Source of the DNA: Wagnerdoeblera sp046292685
GTDB taxonomy: Bacteria; Pseudomonadota; Alphaproteobacteria; Rhodobacterales; Rhodobacteraceae
Length of the DNA: 64,000 nucleotides
Direction of reading: 5' to 3'
Assembly: GCF_046292685.1 (NCBI RefSeq)
Contig: NZ_JBKBQM010000006.1
Span: 1 to 64,000 of the forward strand
Both the position numbers and the translations under genes were made by a program. Position 1 is the stretch's first letter. The number at the start of each line of letters is the position of its first letter. The notes beneath the pieces were generated by a model that saw only the letters and a program-made list of their open reading frames with translations, was not told where the DNA came from and made no database searches. Positions 33,522-41,725 of the stretch are shown piece after piece.

Positions 33522-33836
33522 ATGAAAGCCACCTGGATCCTGCCCGACGGGCGCAGCATCACCGCCGAGGTGCCCGCCGGGCGCAACCTGATGGAGGCCG
33601 CGCTGGCCGCCAACGTGCCGGGCGTGGTGGGCGAATGCGGCGGGTCGCTGTCCTGCGCCACCTGCCATGTGCATGTGGCGCCGGATTGGGCCGCCGCCGC
33701 AGGCACCCCCGGCGACTTCGAGGAGGCGATGCTCGACCTGGCCGACGCCGCACGGGCGCCCACCTCCCGGCTGTCGTGCCAGATCGTGATGACGCCGAGC
33801 CTCGACGGCATCGTGCTGCGCGTGCCGCAAGGCTGA
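33522..33836 (+). CDS. [2Fe-2S] ferredoxin, adrenodoxin type
   Basis: A 104-residue ferredoxin with cluster ligands C39, C45, C48 and C86 in the adrenodoxin/putidaredoxin spacing (ECGGSLSCATCHVHV ... RLSCQI). Proteins of this type pass electrons from a flavoprotein reductase to P450s. It lies 12 bases after the GS-like gene and is the last gene of the operon. The reductase must be encoded elsewhere. Confidence 0.94.
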   Translation: MKATWILPDGRSITAEVPAGRNLMEAALAANVPGVVGECGGSLSCATCHVHVAPDWAAAAGTPGDFEEAMLDLADAARAPTSRLSCQIVMTPSLDGIVLRVPQG

Positions 33837-33861
33837 GCGCCCCCCTGCCCGGCGCGCGCCG

Positions 33862-35490
33862 TCAGGCGCCGGGCGAGTCGCGGAAATGGTTCTGCAACTG
33901 CACGCGCAGATCCTTTTTCGACATCTTGCCGGTCGCGGTCATCGGGATCGCCTCGACAAAGGCCACGGCGTCGGGCAGCTGCCACTTCGCCATGCTGCGC
34001 CCGATATGCGCGAGGATCTCGGCCTCGGTCGCCATCGCGCCGGGGCGCAGCACCACCGCCAGCACCGGGCGCTCGTCCCATTTCGGGTGCGGCACCGCCA
34101 CCGCTGCCGCCATCGCCACCGCCGGGTGCGAGGCGGCGGCATTTTCCAGGTCGATCGACGAGATCCATTCGCCGCCCGACTTGATCAGATCCTTGGTGCG
34201 GTCCACGATCACCAGGTCGCCTTGCGGGGTGATGCGCGCGACATCCCCGGTGCGGAACCAGCCTTCGGCGTCAAAGGCGCGGGCGCTGGCGGCAGGGTCG
34301 TTGTAATAGCCGGAAATGATCTGCGGCCCGCGCACCAGCAATTCGCCCACCGCCTTGCCATCGTGCGGCAGGCGGGTGCCATCCTCGGCCACGATCTTCA
34401 GGTCCACCCCGAACAGCCGCTTGCCCTGCGGCAGGCGCGCGGCGATGCGGGCCTCCATGTCCTGCCCGGGCTGGCTGCGGCTGACGGTGCCGACCGGGCT
34501 CATTTCCGTCATGCCCCAGCCGTGCAGCACCTCGATGCCGAACTCCTCCTCGAGCGCGCGGATCATCGCGGGCGCGGCCGCCGAACCGCCGATCAGCAGC
34601 GAATGCAGCCGGTCGGGCCGGGCGCCGCGCTTGCGCATCTCGTCGATCAGGCCGGTCCAGACGGTGGGCACCCCCCAGGCCGCGGTCACGCCCTGCGCTT
34701 GCATCAGATCCCACAGCGACGCCCCATCCAGCCGCGGCCCGGGAAAGACCAGCCCCGTTGCCGCCAGCGGCGCCGAATAGGGCAACCCCCAGGCATTGAC
34801 GTGGAACAGCGGCACCACCGGCAGGATGCGCTGATCGACCCCGAAGCTGCGCGGCGCGCCCAGCACCACCGAAAAGGCGTGCAGCAGGCTGGAACGGTGC
34901 GAATACAGCGCCCCCTTCGGGTCGCCCGTGGTGCCCGAAGTATAGCACAGCGCCGCGGCGGTATCCTCGGGCAGGTCGGGCCAGTCGTAGCGCTGCGGCT
35001 GGCCGGCCAGCAGGTCTTCGTAGGCCAGCGCCTCGGGCACATCGGGGCGATGCGCGGCATCGCACAGCGCCACCAGCCGGATGCCCGGCGGCATCCGCGG
35101 GCGCAAGGCATTGACCAGCGGCACGAAGGTCAGGTCGAAGCACAGCACGCTGTCGGCAGCGTGGCCCATGATCCAGGCGATCTGGTCGGGAAACAGCCGC
35201 GGGTTGATGGTGTGGCACACCGCCCCGATGCCCGCCACGGCATAGTAAAGCTCGAAATGGCGGTAGCCGTTCCAGGCCAGCGTGGCCACCCGGTCGCCGG
35301 GCTTCACGCCCAGCGCCACCAGCGCATGCGCCAGTTGCCCGATGCGGTCGCGCGATTCGGCGTAAGAATAGCTGTGCACCCCGCCTTCGACGGTTGCCGA
35401 AACGATCCGCTGGTCGGGGTAGACGTCGGCGGCATAGTCGATCACGGCAGGGATCGACAGCGGCCGATCCATCATCATGCCTTTCAGCAT
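33862..35490 (-). CDS. Acyl-CoA synthetase (DmdB/medium-chain type)
   Basis: A 542-residue ANL-superfamily ligase. LCYTSGTTGDPKGALYSH is the phosphate loop, LHGWGMTEMSPVGT the adenine site, GWFRTGDVARI the conserved Asp, and VDRTKDLIKSGGEWISS the hinge. MTATGKMSKKDLR holds the catalytic Lys. The N-terminus and the RVATLAWNGYRHFELYYAVAGIGAVCHTINPRLFP segment are like methylmercaptopropionate-CoA ligases of roseobacters, but substrates in this group vary. The ATG at 35490 follows GGGAGGAT. It lies about 80 bases after pcaB on the same strand and may be read with the pca genes. Confidence 0.9.
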   Translation of the reverse strand: MLKGMMMDRPLSIPAVIDYAADVYPDQRIVSATVEGGVHSYSYAESRDRIGQLAHALVALGVKPGDRVATLAWNGYRHFELYYAVAGIGAVCHTINPRLFPDQIAWIMGHAADSVLCFDLTFVPLVNALRPRMPPGIRLVALCDAAHRPDVPEALAYEDLLAGQPQRYDWPDLPEDTAAALCYTSGTTGDPKGALYSHRSSLLHAFSVVLGAPRSFGVDQRILPVVPLFHVNAWGLPYSAPLAATGLVFPGPRLDGASLWDLMQAQGVTAAWGVPTVWTGLIDEMRKRGARPDRLHSLLIGGSAAAPAMIRALEEEFGIEVLHGWGMTEMSPVGTVSRSQPGQDMEARIAARLPQGKRLFGVDLKIVAEDGTRLPHDGKAVGELLVRGPQIISGYYNDPAASARAFDAEGWFRTGDVARITPQGDLVIVDRTKDLIKSGGEWISSIDLENAAASHPAVAMAAAVAVPHPKWDERPVLAVVLRPGAMATEAEILAHIGRSMAKWQLPDAVAFVEAIPMTATGKMSKKDLRVQLQNHFRDSPGA

Positions 35491-35573
35491 CGTGTCATCC
35501 TCCCTCGGGTCCGGCCTCTGCGGGCGCGGCTGGGGGGACGATAGGCCATTGCCGCCTGCAGGCAAGCGCCTTG

Positions 35574-36914
35574 TCAGCCGCCCGCCGCGGACGACAAGGC
35601 GGCGGCGGCAAAGGCCCGCGCCTCGGCCGGGGCATCGCCCAGCGCGCCCGGCCCCGCCAGCCGTGCAGCCCAGTCGGTGCCCGGGAAATCGCGCGCAGCG
35701 AGGTCTGCCAGCGGGGTGGCGCTGGCCAGGGCCTCGCGGCACAGCGCCGCGACACGGGCGGCGGCTTCGGGGCGCGGCAACTGCCCGGCCAGCGCAAAGG
35801 TCAGCGCCTCGGCCATCAGGGTGCCCTGCCCTTCGGCCAGGCCGCGGGCCATCGCCGCCGGGTCGGGGCGCACGCGGGCGGCCAGGTCGGCCGCCAGCAC
35901 CAGCGCCCGGCCGGTGGAATGCACCAGTTGCGGCAGCGTCAGCCATTCGGCAAACCAGGCCGCACCGTCGCGCTGCAGGCCATGCACACCGGCGCCTTGC
36001 ACCACCTCCGCCAGGGCCGCACTCTGGCGCGCCAGGGCAACCAGCACCGAAGGCCCCACCGGGTTCTGCTTTTGCGGCATGGTCGAGCTGCCGCCCGCCC
36101 CGGCCATCGCCACTTCGGCAATGCCGGTCTGCGACAGCAGGATCAGGTCCTGGCCCATCTTGCCCAAGGTTGCGGTCAGCCCGGCCATCCAGGCAGCAAA
36201 GGCCCCGATCCCGTCGCGTTCGGCGTGCCAGCTTGCCCCCGGATCGGCCAGACCCAGCGCCTGCGCCAGCCCCGCCCGCACCGCCGCCGCCTGCGGCCCC
36301 AGCGCGGCCGAGGTGCCGGCCGCCCCCGACAGCGACACCCTCAGCAGGTCGGGCGCCAGCGCCGCCAGCCGCGCGCGATGCCGCATCACCGGGCGCCCCC
36401 AGCCGGCAACCAGCGCGCCGAAGCTGGTGGGCACCGCCGCCTGCCCGTAGGTGCGCGCCGCCATCGGGGTTTCGGCATGGTCCGCCGCCATCTGCCCCAG
36501 CGCGGCCGCCAGCGCGCCCAGCCGAACATCCCACAAGGCCACCAGACGCTTCAGCCGCAAGGCCAGCGCGGTATCCATGATATCCTGGCTGGTCGCCCCC
36601 CAGTGCAGCCAGCGCGTCATCTCGGGCGCCTCGGCGCCCTTGCGGAAGGCGGCGACCAGCGCGGGCACCGGCACGCCGTTGCGGGCGGTTTCTGCCGCCA
36701 GCGCGGCCGGGTCGATCTGCACCTCCAGGCTGGCGCGGTGCAGAAAGGCCGCCGCCTCGGCCGGGATGATCCCAAGGTCGCCTTGCACCCGGGCCAGCGC
36801 ACCTTCGACGATCAGCATGGCGCGAACCTCGGCACTGTCGGTGAACAGCGCCGCGGTCTCGGCATCGCCGAACAGGTCGCGGTAGAGGGCGGAGTCGGCC
36901 GGGGCGGCAGGCAT
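35574..36914 (-). CDS. pcaB: 3-carboxy-cis,cis-muconate cycloisomerase
   Basis: Lactonises 3-carboxymuconate in the protocatechuate branch of the beta-ketoadipate pathway. It is a 446-residue member of the fumarase/aspartase superfamily with the signature GSSTMPQKQNP (catalytic loop), RWLHWGATSQDIMDTA and TYGQAAVPTSFG. It lies 4 bases after the BKACE gene. Confidence 0.94.
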   Translation of the reverse strand: MPAAPADSALYRDLFGDAETAALFTDSAEVRAMLIVEGALARVQGDLGIIPAEAAAFLHRASLEVQIDPAALAAETARNGVPVPALVAAFRKGAEAPEMTRWLHWGATSQDIMDTALALRLKRLVALWDVRLGALAAALGQMAADHAETPMAARTYGQAAVPTSFGALVAGWGRPVMRHRARLAALAPDLLRVSLSGAAGTSAALGPQAAAVRAGLAQALGLADPGASWHAERDGIGAFAAWMAGLTATLGKMGQDLILLSQTGIAEVAMAGAGGSSTMPQKQNPVGPSVLVALARQSAALAEVVQGAGVHGLQRDGAAWFAEWLTLPQLVHSTGRALVLAADLAARVRPDPAAMARGLAEGQGTLMAEALTFALAGQLPRPEAAARVAALCREALASATPLADLAARDFPGTDWAARLAGPGALGDAPAEARAFAAAALSSAAGG

Positions 36915-36918
36915 GGGT

Positions 36919-37755
36919 CTACTCCGGCTGGCGCAGGCCCAGGATCTGGCGCGCCTGCCGCCAGGTGGCGACGGGGCGTTCGTAACGCTCGCACAGGTCC
37001 GCCACCCGGCGCACCAGCGCGGCATTGCTGGGGGCAAGGGTGGTCTTGTCCAGCCGCACGTTGTCTTCCAGCCCGGTGCGCGCATGCCCGCCCGAGGCCA
37101 CGGCCCATTCGTTCAGCACGATCTGGTTGGGCCCGATGCCGGCCGCACACCACGGCGCATCCGCACCGAACAGACGTTTGACGGTGGCGATGTAGAAATC
37201 GAACACCACCCGGTCCACCGGCATCGCGTTCTTGACGCCCATGACGAACTGCACGTAGGGCCTGCGGGCGATGCGCCCCTTGTCCCACATCTCGCGCGCC
37301 TTGAGGATGTGAGAAAGATCGAAGGCTTCGATCTCGGGCTTCACATCATGCTTCAACATCTCGCCGGCCAGCCAATCGACCAGATCGGGCGGGTTTTCGT
37401 AAACGCGGTTGGGAAAGTTGTTCGACCCGACCGAGAGCGAGGCCATGTCGGGCCGCAAGGGCAGCATGCCGCCGCGGGTCTGCCCCGCGCCCGACCGCCC
37501 GCCGGTGGAAAGCTGCACGATCATGCCGGGGCAGTGCTTTTCCACGCCTTCCTTCAGGCGGGCGAACCGCTCGGGGTCGCTGGTGGGCTTGCCTTCGTCG
37601 TCGCGCACATGGGCATGCACGATGCTGGCGCCGGCCTCGAATGCGGCATGGGTGGATTCCACCTGCTCGGCAATGGTGATCGGCACCGCCGGGTTGTCGG
37701 CCTTGGTCGGCAGCGATCCGGTGATGGCCACGCAGATGATGCAAGGGTCAGACAT
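36919..37755 (-). CDS. Beta-keto acid cleavage enzyme (BKACE, DUF849)
   Basis: A 278-residue zinc-dependent TIM-barrel enzyme. H47/H49 in SIVHAHVRD are the zinc ligands, STGGRSG is the phosphate-type loop and PEIEAFDL the catalytic region. ASGGHARTGLEDNV completes the family pattern. BKACEs condense a beta-keto acid with acetyl-CoA to give a new CoA ester and acetoacetate. Inside a pca operon the natural substrate would be beta-ketoadipate, giving succinyl-CoA plus acetoacetate. The start overlaps pcaG by 8 bases. Confidence 0.93.
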   Translation of the reverse strand: MSDPCIICVAITGSLPTKADNPAVPITIAEQVESTHAAFEAGASIVHAHVRDDEGKPTSDPERFARLKEGVEKHCPGMIVQLSTGGRSGAGQTRGGMLPLRPDMASLSVGSNNFPNRVYENPPDLVDWLAGEMLKHDVKPEIEAFDLSHILKAREMWDKGRIARRPYVQFVMGVKNAMPVDRVVFDFYIATVKRLFGADAPWCAAGIGPNQIVLNEWAVASGGHARTGLEDNVRLDKTTLAPSNAALVRRVADLCERYERPVATWRQARQILGLRQPE

Positions 37756-38365
37756 CGATGAACACCGTTTCCCCTTCGCCTTGCAGGCGGATGTCGAACC
37801 TGTAGGCCCCCGGCCCGGTTCGGGTTGCGATCAGCGTCGCCACCCTGTCGCGCTGTTCGATGCTGCGCAAGACCGGATCGGCCCCGTGCAGCGCCGCATC
37901 CTCGGGGAAATACATGCGGGTGTTCAGCCCGATGTTGATGCCGCGCGCCACCAGCCACAGGTTCAGGTGCGGGGCCTGCATGTCGCGGCCGCGGCCCGGC
38001 GTCGCCCCCGGCTTGATCGTGTCGAACCCCCAGAGCCCGGTATCGAAATCGGTGATGACCCGGCCCCAGCCGCGAAAGCCGGGCGCAACCTGGCCGTGGC
38101 GCGGATCCTCGGGGTGGGCATAGATGCCGCTGGCATCGGCTTGCCAGACCTCCAGCAGCACATCCTTGACCGGCGCGCCGGTGCCGTCGATCACCAGCCC
38201 CTCGACCCGGATGCGTTCGCCCGGGGCGTTCGGCCCGGCGATGTCCCAACCCAGCTCGCGCTCGAAGATGCTGAACCCGGCCGCCCCCGGCGCCAGGCCG
38301 ATATGCACATAGGGCCCGGCGGTCTGCGACGCGGTTTCCTTGAGGTAATCGAGTTTCTGCACCAT
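37748..38365 (-). CDS. pcaG: Protocatechuate 3,4-dioxygenase, alpha subunit
   Basis: The non-iron-binding subunit of the intradiol dioxygenase, 205 residues. QTAGPYVHIGLAPGAAG, GERIRVEGLVIDGTGAPVKDVLLEVWQADASGIYAH and GFRGWGRVITDFDTGLWGFDTIKPG are typical of PcaG. It retains the fold and substrate-side residues while PcaH holds the iron. It lies 1 base after pcaH. Confidence 0.95.
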   Translation of the reverse strand: MVQKLDYLKETASQTAGPYVHIGLAPGAAGFSIFERELGWDIAGPNAPGERIRVEGLVIDGTGAPVKDVLLEVWQADASGIYAHPEDPRHGQVAPGFRGWGRVITDFDTGLWGFDTIKPGATPGRGRDMQAPHLNLWLVARGINIGLNTRMYFPEDAALHGADPVLRSIEQRDRVATLIATRTGPGAYRFDIRLQGEGETVFIDV

Positions 38366-38366
38366 C

Positions 38367-39089
38367 TCAGTTCCCCTCGAGGCGGTTTTCGAACAGCGTC
38401 GAGCGCCGCCCGCGCAGCACGATGTCGAACTTGTAGGCCAGGCAATCCATCGGGACCGAAGCGTTCAGGTCCATCGCCGCGATCAGGCGTTGCACCGCCT
38501 CGGGGTCGGGGATGGTCTGCACGATCGGGCACAGCGGAATCAGCGGATCGCCTTCGAAGTAAAGCTGGGTGATGAGCCGCTGGCTGAAGGCGGTGCCGAA
38601 CACCGACACATGGATGTGCCGCGGCCGCCACGAGTTGATGTAGTTCATCCAGGGATAGGGCCCCGGCTTGATGGTGCGGAAGCAGTAATACCCGTTCGCA
38701 TCCGTCAGCGTGCGCCCGCAGCCGCCGAAATTGGGGTCCAGCGCGCCCAGGTAGATATCCTTCTTGTGGCGATAGCGCCCGCTGGCATTGGCCTGCCAGA
38801 TTTCCACCAGCGTATTGGGCACCGGCCGGGCGTTTTCGTCCAGCACGCGCCCGTGCAGGATCATCCGTTCGCCCACCGGGTCGCCGCCGTGGTTGAAGTT
38901 GGCGATCAGGTCGTTGTCCAGCGGCCCGAAATCGTTGTGGCCGAAGGTCGGGCCGGTGATCTCGCTGGGGGTCTGGTGCATGGTCAGCAGCGGCATGCGC
39001 GGCGAACGCGGGACCGAGGTCTTGTAGCCCGGGTGATGCGCCGGCGGGTGCATCGCACGGTCGCGCATGTAGAATTCGGCAGGTTTCAT
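38367..39089 (-). CDS. pcaH: Protocatechuate 3,4-dioxygenase, beta subunit
   Basis: The iron-binding subunit, 240 residues. The non-heme iron(III) ligands are Y106 (GRYRHK), Y145 (GPYPW), H158 and H160 (RPRHIHVSVFG), with spacing 39, 13 and 2 as in characterised PcaH. It cleaves protocatechuate to 3-carboxy-cis,cis-muconate. It overlaps pcaC by 4 bases. Confidence 0.96.
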   Translation of the reverse strand: MKPAEFYMRDRAMHPPAHHPGYKTSVPRSPRMPLLTMHQTPSEITGPTFGHNDFGPLDNDLIANFNHGGDPVGERMILHGRVLDENARPVPNTLVEIWQANASGRYRHKKDIYLGALDPNFGGCGRTLTDANGYYCFRTIKPGPYPWMNYINSWRPRHIHVSVFGTAFSQRLITQLYFEGDPLIPLCPIVQTIPDPEAVQRLIAAMDLNASVPMDCLAYKFDIVLRGRRSTLFENRLEGN

Positions 39090-39487
39090 CGGGCGGCCTC
39101 CTCGTCCATCTCGGCGTAGGTCTGCTTGGCCAGCCTGATCGCGTGGTTCGCGCGCGGCACCCCGGCATAGATGGCGACGTGCTGGAACGCCTCCATCACG
39201 TCGCGGCGGCTGGCGCCGGTGCGGGCGGTGGCGCGGATGTGCATGGGGATTTCGTCGAAATTGCCGGTGGCCGCCAGCAGCGCCAGCGTCAGCATCGACC
39301 GTTCGCGCCGGCTGATCGCATCCGAGGCCCAGACGGTGCCCCAGGCAGCTTCGGTGATCAGATCCTGAAACGGGGCATCCAGCGGGGTCTTGGCGGCTTC
39401 GGCACGGTTCACATGCGCGTCGCCCAGCACCGCGCGGCGCACGGCCATGCCGCGGGCGTGGCGGTCGGGGGGGGCGGGTTCGGTCAT
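39086..39487 (-). CDS. pcaC: 4-carboxymuconolactone decarboxylase
   Basis: A 133-residue AhpD-like fold protein. MAVRRAVLGDAHVNRAEA opens the family region, followed by FQDLITEAAWGTVWASDAISRRERSMLTLALLAATGNFDEIPMH, a clear PcaC signature. GAGGAG seven bases before the ATG at 39487 selects this start over nearby in-frame ATGs. The product is the enol-lactone; the pcaD hydrolase that would act on it is not in this cluster. Confidence 0.95.
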   Translation of the reverse strand: MTEPAPPDRHARGMAVRRAVLGDAHVNRAEAAKTPLDAPFQDLITEAAWGTVWASDAISRRERSMLTLALLAATGNFDEIPMHIRATARTGASRRDVMEAFQHVAIYAGVPRANHAIRLAKQTYAEMDEEAAR

Positions 39488-39497
39488 GGGCATCTCC

Positions 39498-40667
39498 TCA
39501 GTAAGGAAGGCCGACATAGTTCTGGGCAAAGGCGACCTGGGCGGCGTGGTTGTCGCGCAGAAAGGCGATTTCGGCCGCCTGCATGCGGCGATCAAAGCCG
39601 GTCTGGTCGGGAAAGCGGTGCAACAGCATGGTCAGCGACCAGCTGAAACGCTCGGCCTTCCACACCCGCAACAGCGCCTGTTCCGAATAGCGCTCCAGCC
39701 CTTCGGCGTCGTTGGCGCGGTAATGCCGCGCCAGCGCCTGCCACAGGTAATGCACGTCGCTGGCAGCGGTGTTCAGCCCCTTGGCACCGGTGGGCGGCAC
39801 GATATGCGCCGCATCCCCCACCAGGAACAGCCGGCCCCAGCGCATCGGCTCGGTCACGAAGGATCGCAGCGGCGCGATGGATTTCTCGATGCTGGGCCCT
39901 GTCACCAGCGCCTCGGCCACATGAGCCGGCAAGCGGCGGCCGAGCTCGGCCCAGAAACGGTCGTCGGACCAGTCCTCCACCCGGTCCATCGCGGCGCATT
40001 GCACGTAATAGCGCGACAGGTTGGCATTGCGCATCGAACACAGTGCAAAGCCGGCATCCGACCCGGCATAGATCAGCTCGTGGCTGACCGGCGGCGTCTG
40101 CGACAGAATCCCCAGCCAGCCAAAGGGATAGACCTTTTCGTAATCCCGTCGCACCGTGCCCGGAACCGTGCGGCGGCTGACGCCGTGGAACCCGTCGCAA
40201 CCGGCCACGAAGTCGCAGTCGATCCGGTGTTCGACGCCGTGGCGGGTGTAGGTCACATGCGGGCGGTCGCCATCGGCGCCATGAATCGCCACATCCTCGG
40301 CAGTGTCGATCAGCGGCAGGCCGGCCGCGGCGCGCGCATCGTAAAGGTCGCGCGTCACTTCGGTCTGGCCATAGACGATCACCGGCTTTCCGGCCAGCGC
40401 GGAGAGGTTCAGCCGGAACATCTGCCCGTCGAAGGACAGGTTGGTGCCTTCGTGGACATAGCCTTCGCGGTGCAGCCGGTCGGCGACGCCCGCGGCCTCC
40501 ATCAACCCGATCAGCCCCTGTTCCAGCACCCCGGCGCGGATGCGCGACAGCACATGTGCCCGGTCGCGCCGTTCCAGCACCACGTTGTCGATGCCCTCGC
40601 GGTGCAGAAGTTGCCCCAGCAGCATGCCCGAAGGCCCGCCGCCGACGATGACGACCTGTGTGCGCAT
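39498..40667 (-). CDS. pobA: 4-hydroxybenzoate 3-monooxygenase
   Basis: An FAD-dependent aromatic hydroxylase of 389 residues making protocatechuate from 4-hydroxybenzoate with NADPH and O2. The FAD-binding motif GGGPSG is at 9-14, the DG motif is in DFVAGCDGFHG, and GDAAHIVPPTGAKGLN is the GD motif. It is the first gene of the pca operon and faces pcaQ. Confidence 0.96.
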   Translation of the reverse strand: MRTQVVIVGGGPSGMLLGQLLHREGIDNVVLERRDRAHVLSRIRAGVLEQGLIGLMEAAGVADRLHREGYVHEGTNLSFDGQMFRLNLSALAGKPVIVYGQTEVTRDLYDARAAAGLPLIDTAEDVAIHGADGDRPHVTYTRHGVEHRIDCDFVAGCDGFHGVSRRTVPGTVRRDYEKVYPFGWLGILSQTPPVSHELIYAGSDAGFALCSMRNANLSRYYVQCAAMDRVEDWSDDRFWAELGRRLPAHVAEALVTGPSIEKSIAPLRSFVTEPMRWGRLFLVGDAAHIVPPTGAKGLNTAASDVHYLWQALARHYRANDAEGLERYSEQALLRVWKAERFSWSLTMLLHRFPDQTGFDRRMQAAEIAFLRDNHAAQVAFAQNYVGLPY

Positions 40668-40700
40668 GTCGATCCTCCCTGCGCGCAGGATGACCTATGG

Positions 40701-40747
40701 ATTTCGGCAAGTAAAATGAGATATTCGGATCGAAACTTGCCGGAAAT
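40701..40747. promoter_or_regulatory. Inverted repeat in the pobA-pcaQ control region
   Basis: ATTTCGGCAAGT (40701-40712) and ACTTGCCGGAAAT (40735-40747) are reverse complements apart from one extra G, 22 bases apart. Between them lies TTCGGATCGAA, a small palindrome. Placement between the two divergent starts fits a LysR (PcaQ) site. Confidence 0.6.
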
Positions 40748-40754
40748 CGCAATC

Positions 40755-41666
40755 ATGGATCGCCGAATCAAGCTGCGCCACATCCAGGCCTTTGTCGAGA
40801 TCATCCGTGCCCGCAGCCTGAAGAAGGCGGCCGAGCGGTTGTTCCTGACCCAGCCCGCCATGTCGCGCACCCTGGCCGAGCTGGAAGACATCGCCGGCGC
40901 CCCGCTGATGACGCGCGGGCGCGCCGGCGTGGCGCTGACCCCGCAAGGCGAGCTGTTCCACCGCCACGCGCAAGCCAGCCTTGCGCAGATCGAACGCGGG
41001 CTGGCGGCGCTGGCGCAACCCGACCCGGGCGCCCGGCGGCTGGCGCTGGGGGTGCTGCCCTCGGTGGCCACGCGCGTCATGCCCGGGGTGGCGGCCGAGC
41101 TGGCGCAGATGGCGCCGGAGCTGCACCTGACCATCGCCGATGGCCCGCACGACCAGATGACCGCGCAGCTGCGCGCCGGCCAGCTGGACGCCGTGATCGG
41201 CCGCATGGGCGCCCCCGATACCATGCGCGGCCTGGCCTTTGCCCAGCTTTACATGGAACAGGTCGCCATCGTGGTGCGCCCCGGCCACCCGCTGCTGACC
41301 GACCCCGACCTGCACGCGCTTGGCCGCTGGCCGGTGATCTGGCCGCCGCCCTGGGCGGCCATCCGCCCGCTGGTCGAACGGTTCTTCATCCTCAACGGCG
41401 TGCCCGAGCCCGCGCACCGCATCGAAACCGTTTCGGGCGCCTTCGGGCGGGTGCAGGTGCCGCAGACCGATGCGGTCTGGTTCATCTCCGAAGGGGTGGT
41501 CGCGCTGGAACTGGCCGACGGGCGCCTGGCGCGGGTGCCGTTGTCCACCGCCGGCACCGAAGGCCCGGTCGGCCTGATGACCCGCGCCGACGAGGCGCCT
41601 TCGGCGGAACGCCGCCTGCTGGGGCTGGCGCTGGACCGCACGCTGGCGCGGCTGGGGCTGGCCTGA
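40755..41666 (+). CDS. pcaQ: LysR-family regulator PcaQ
   Basis: A 303-residue LysR regulator. The N-terminal helix-turn-helix is at about 20-40 (LKKAAERLFLTQPAMSRTLAELE), and the effector domain contains VLPSVATRVMPGVAAEL and GRMGAPDTMRGLAF. The beginning MDRRIKLRHIQAFVEIIR is characteristic of PcaQ, which activates pca genes in response to beta-carboxymuconate in related bacteria. It is divergent from pobA. Confidence 0.93.
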   Translation: MDRRIKLRHIQAFVEIIRARSLKKAAERLFLTQPAMSRTLAELEDIAGAPLMTRGRAGVALTPQGELFHRHAQASLAQIERGLAALAQPDPGARRLALGVLPSVATRVMPGVAAELAQMAPELHLTIADGPHDQMTAQLRAGQLDAVIGRMGAPDTMRGLAFAQLYMEQVAIVVRPGHPLLTDPDLHALGRWPVIWPPPWAAIRPLVERFFILNGVPEPAHRIETVSGAFGRVQVPQTDAVWFISEGVVALELADGRLARVPLSTAGTEGPVGLMTRADEAPSAERRLLGLALDRTLARLGLA

Positions 41667-41725
41667 CCTTGCCCTTGCCGCAAGGTCGCCCTAGGGTGCC
41701 GCGCGACAAGCGCAAGGGGTCTGGC

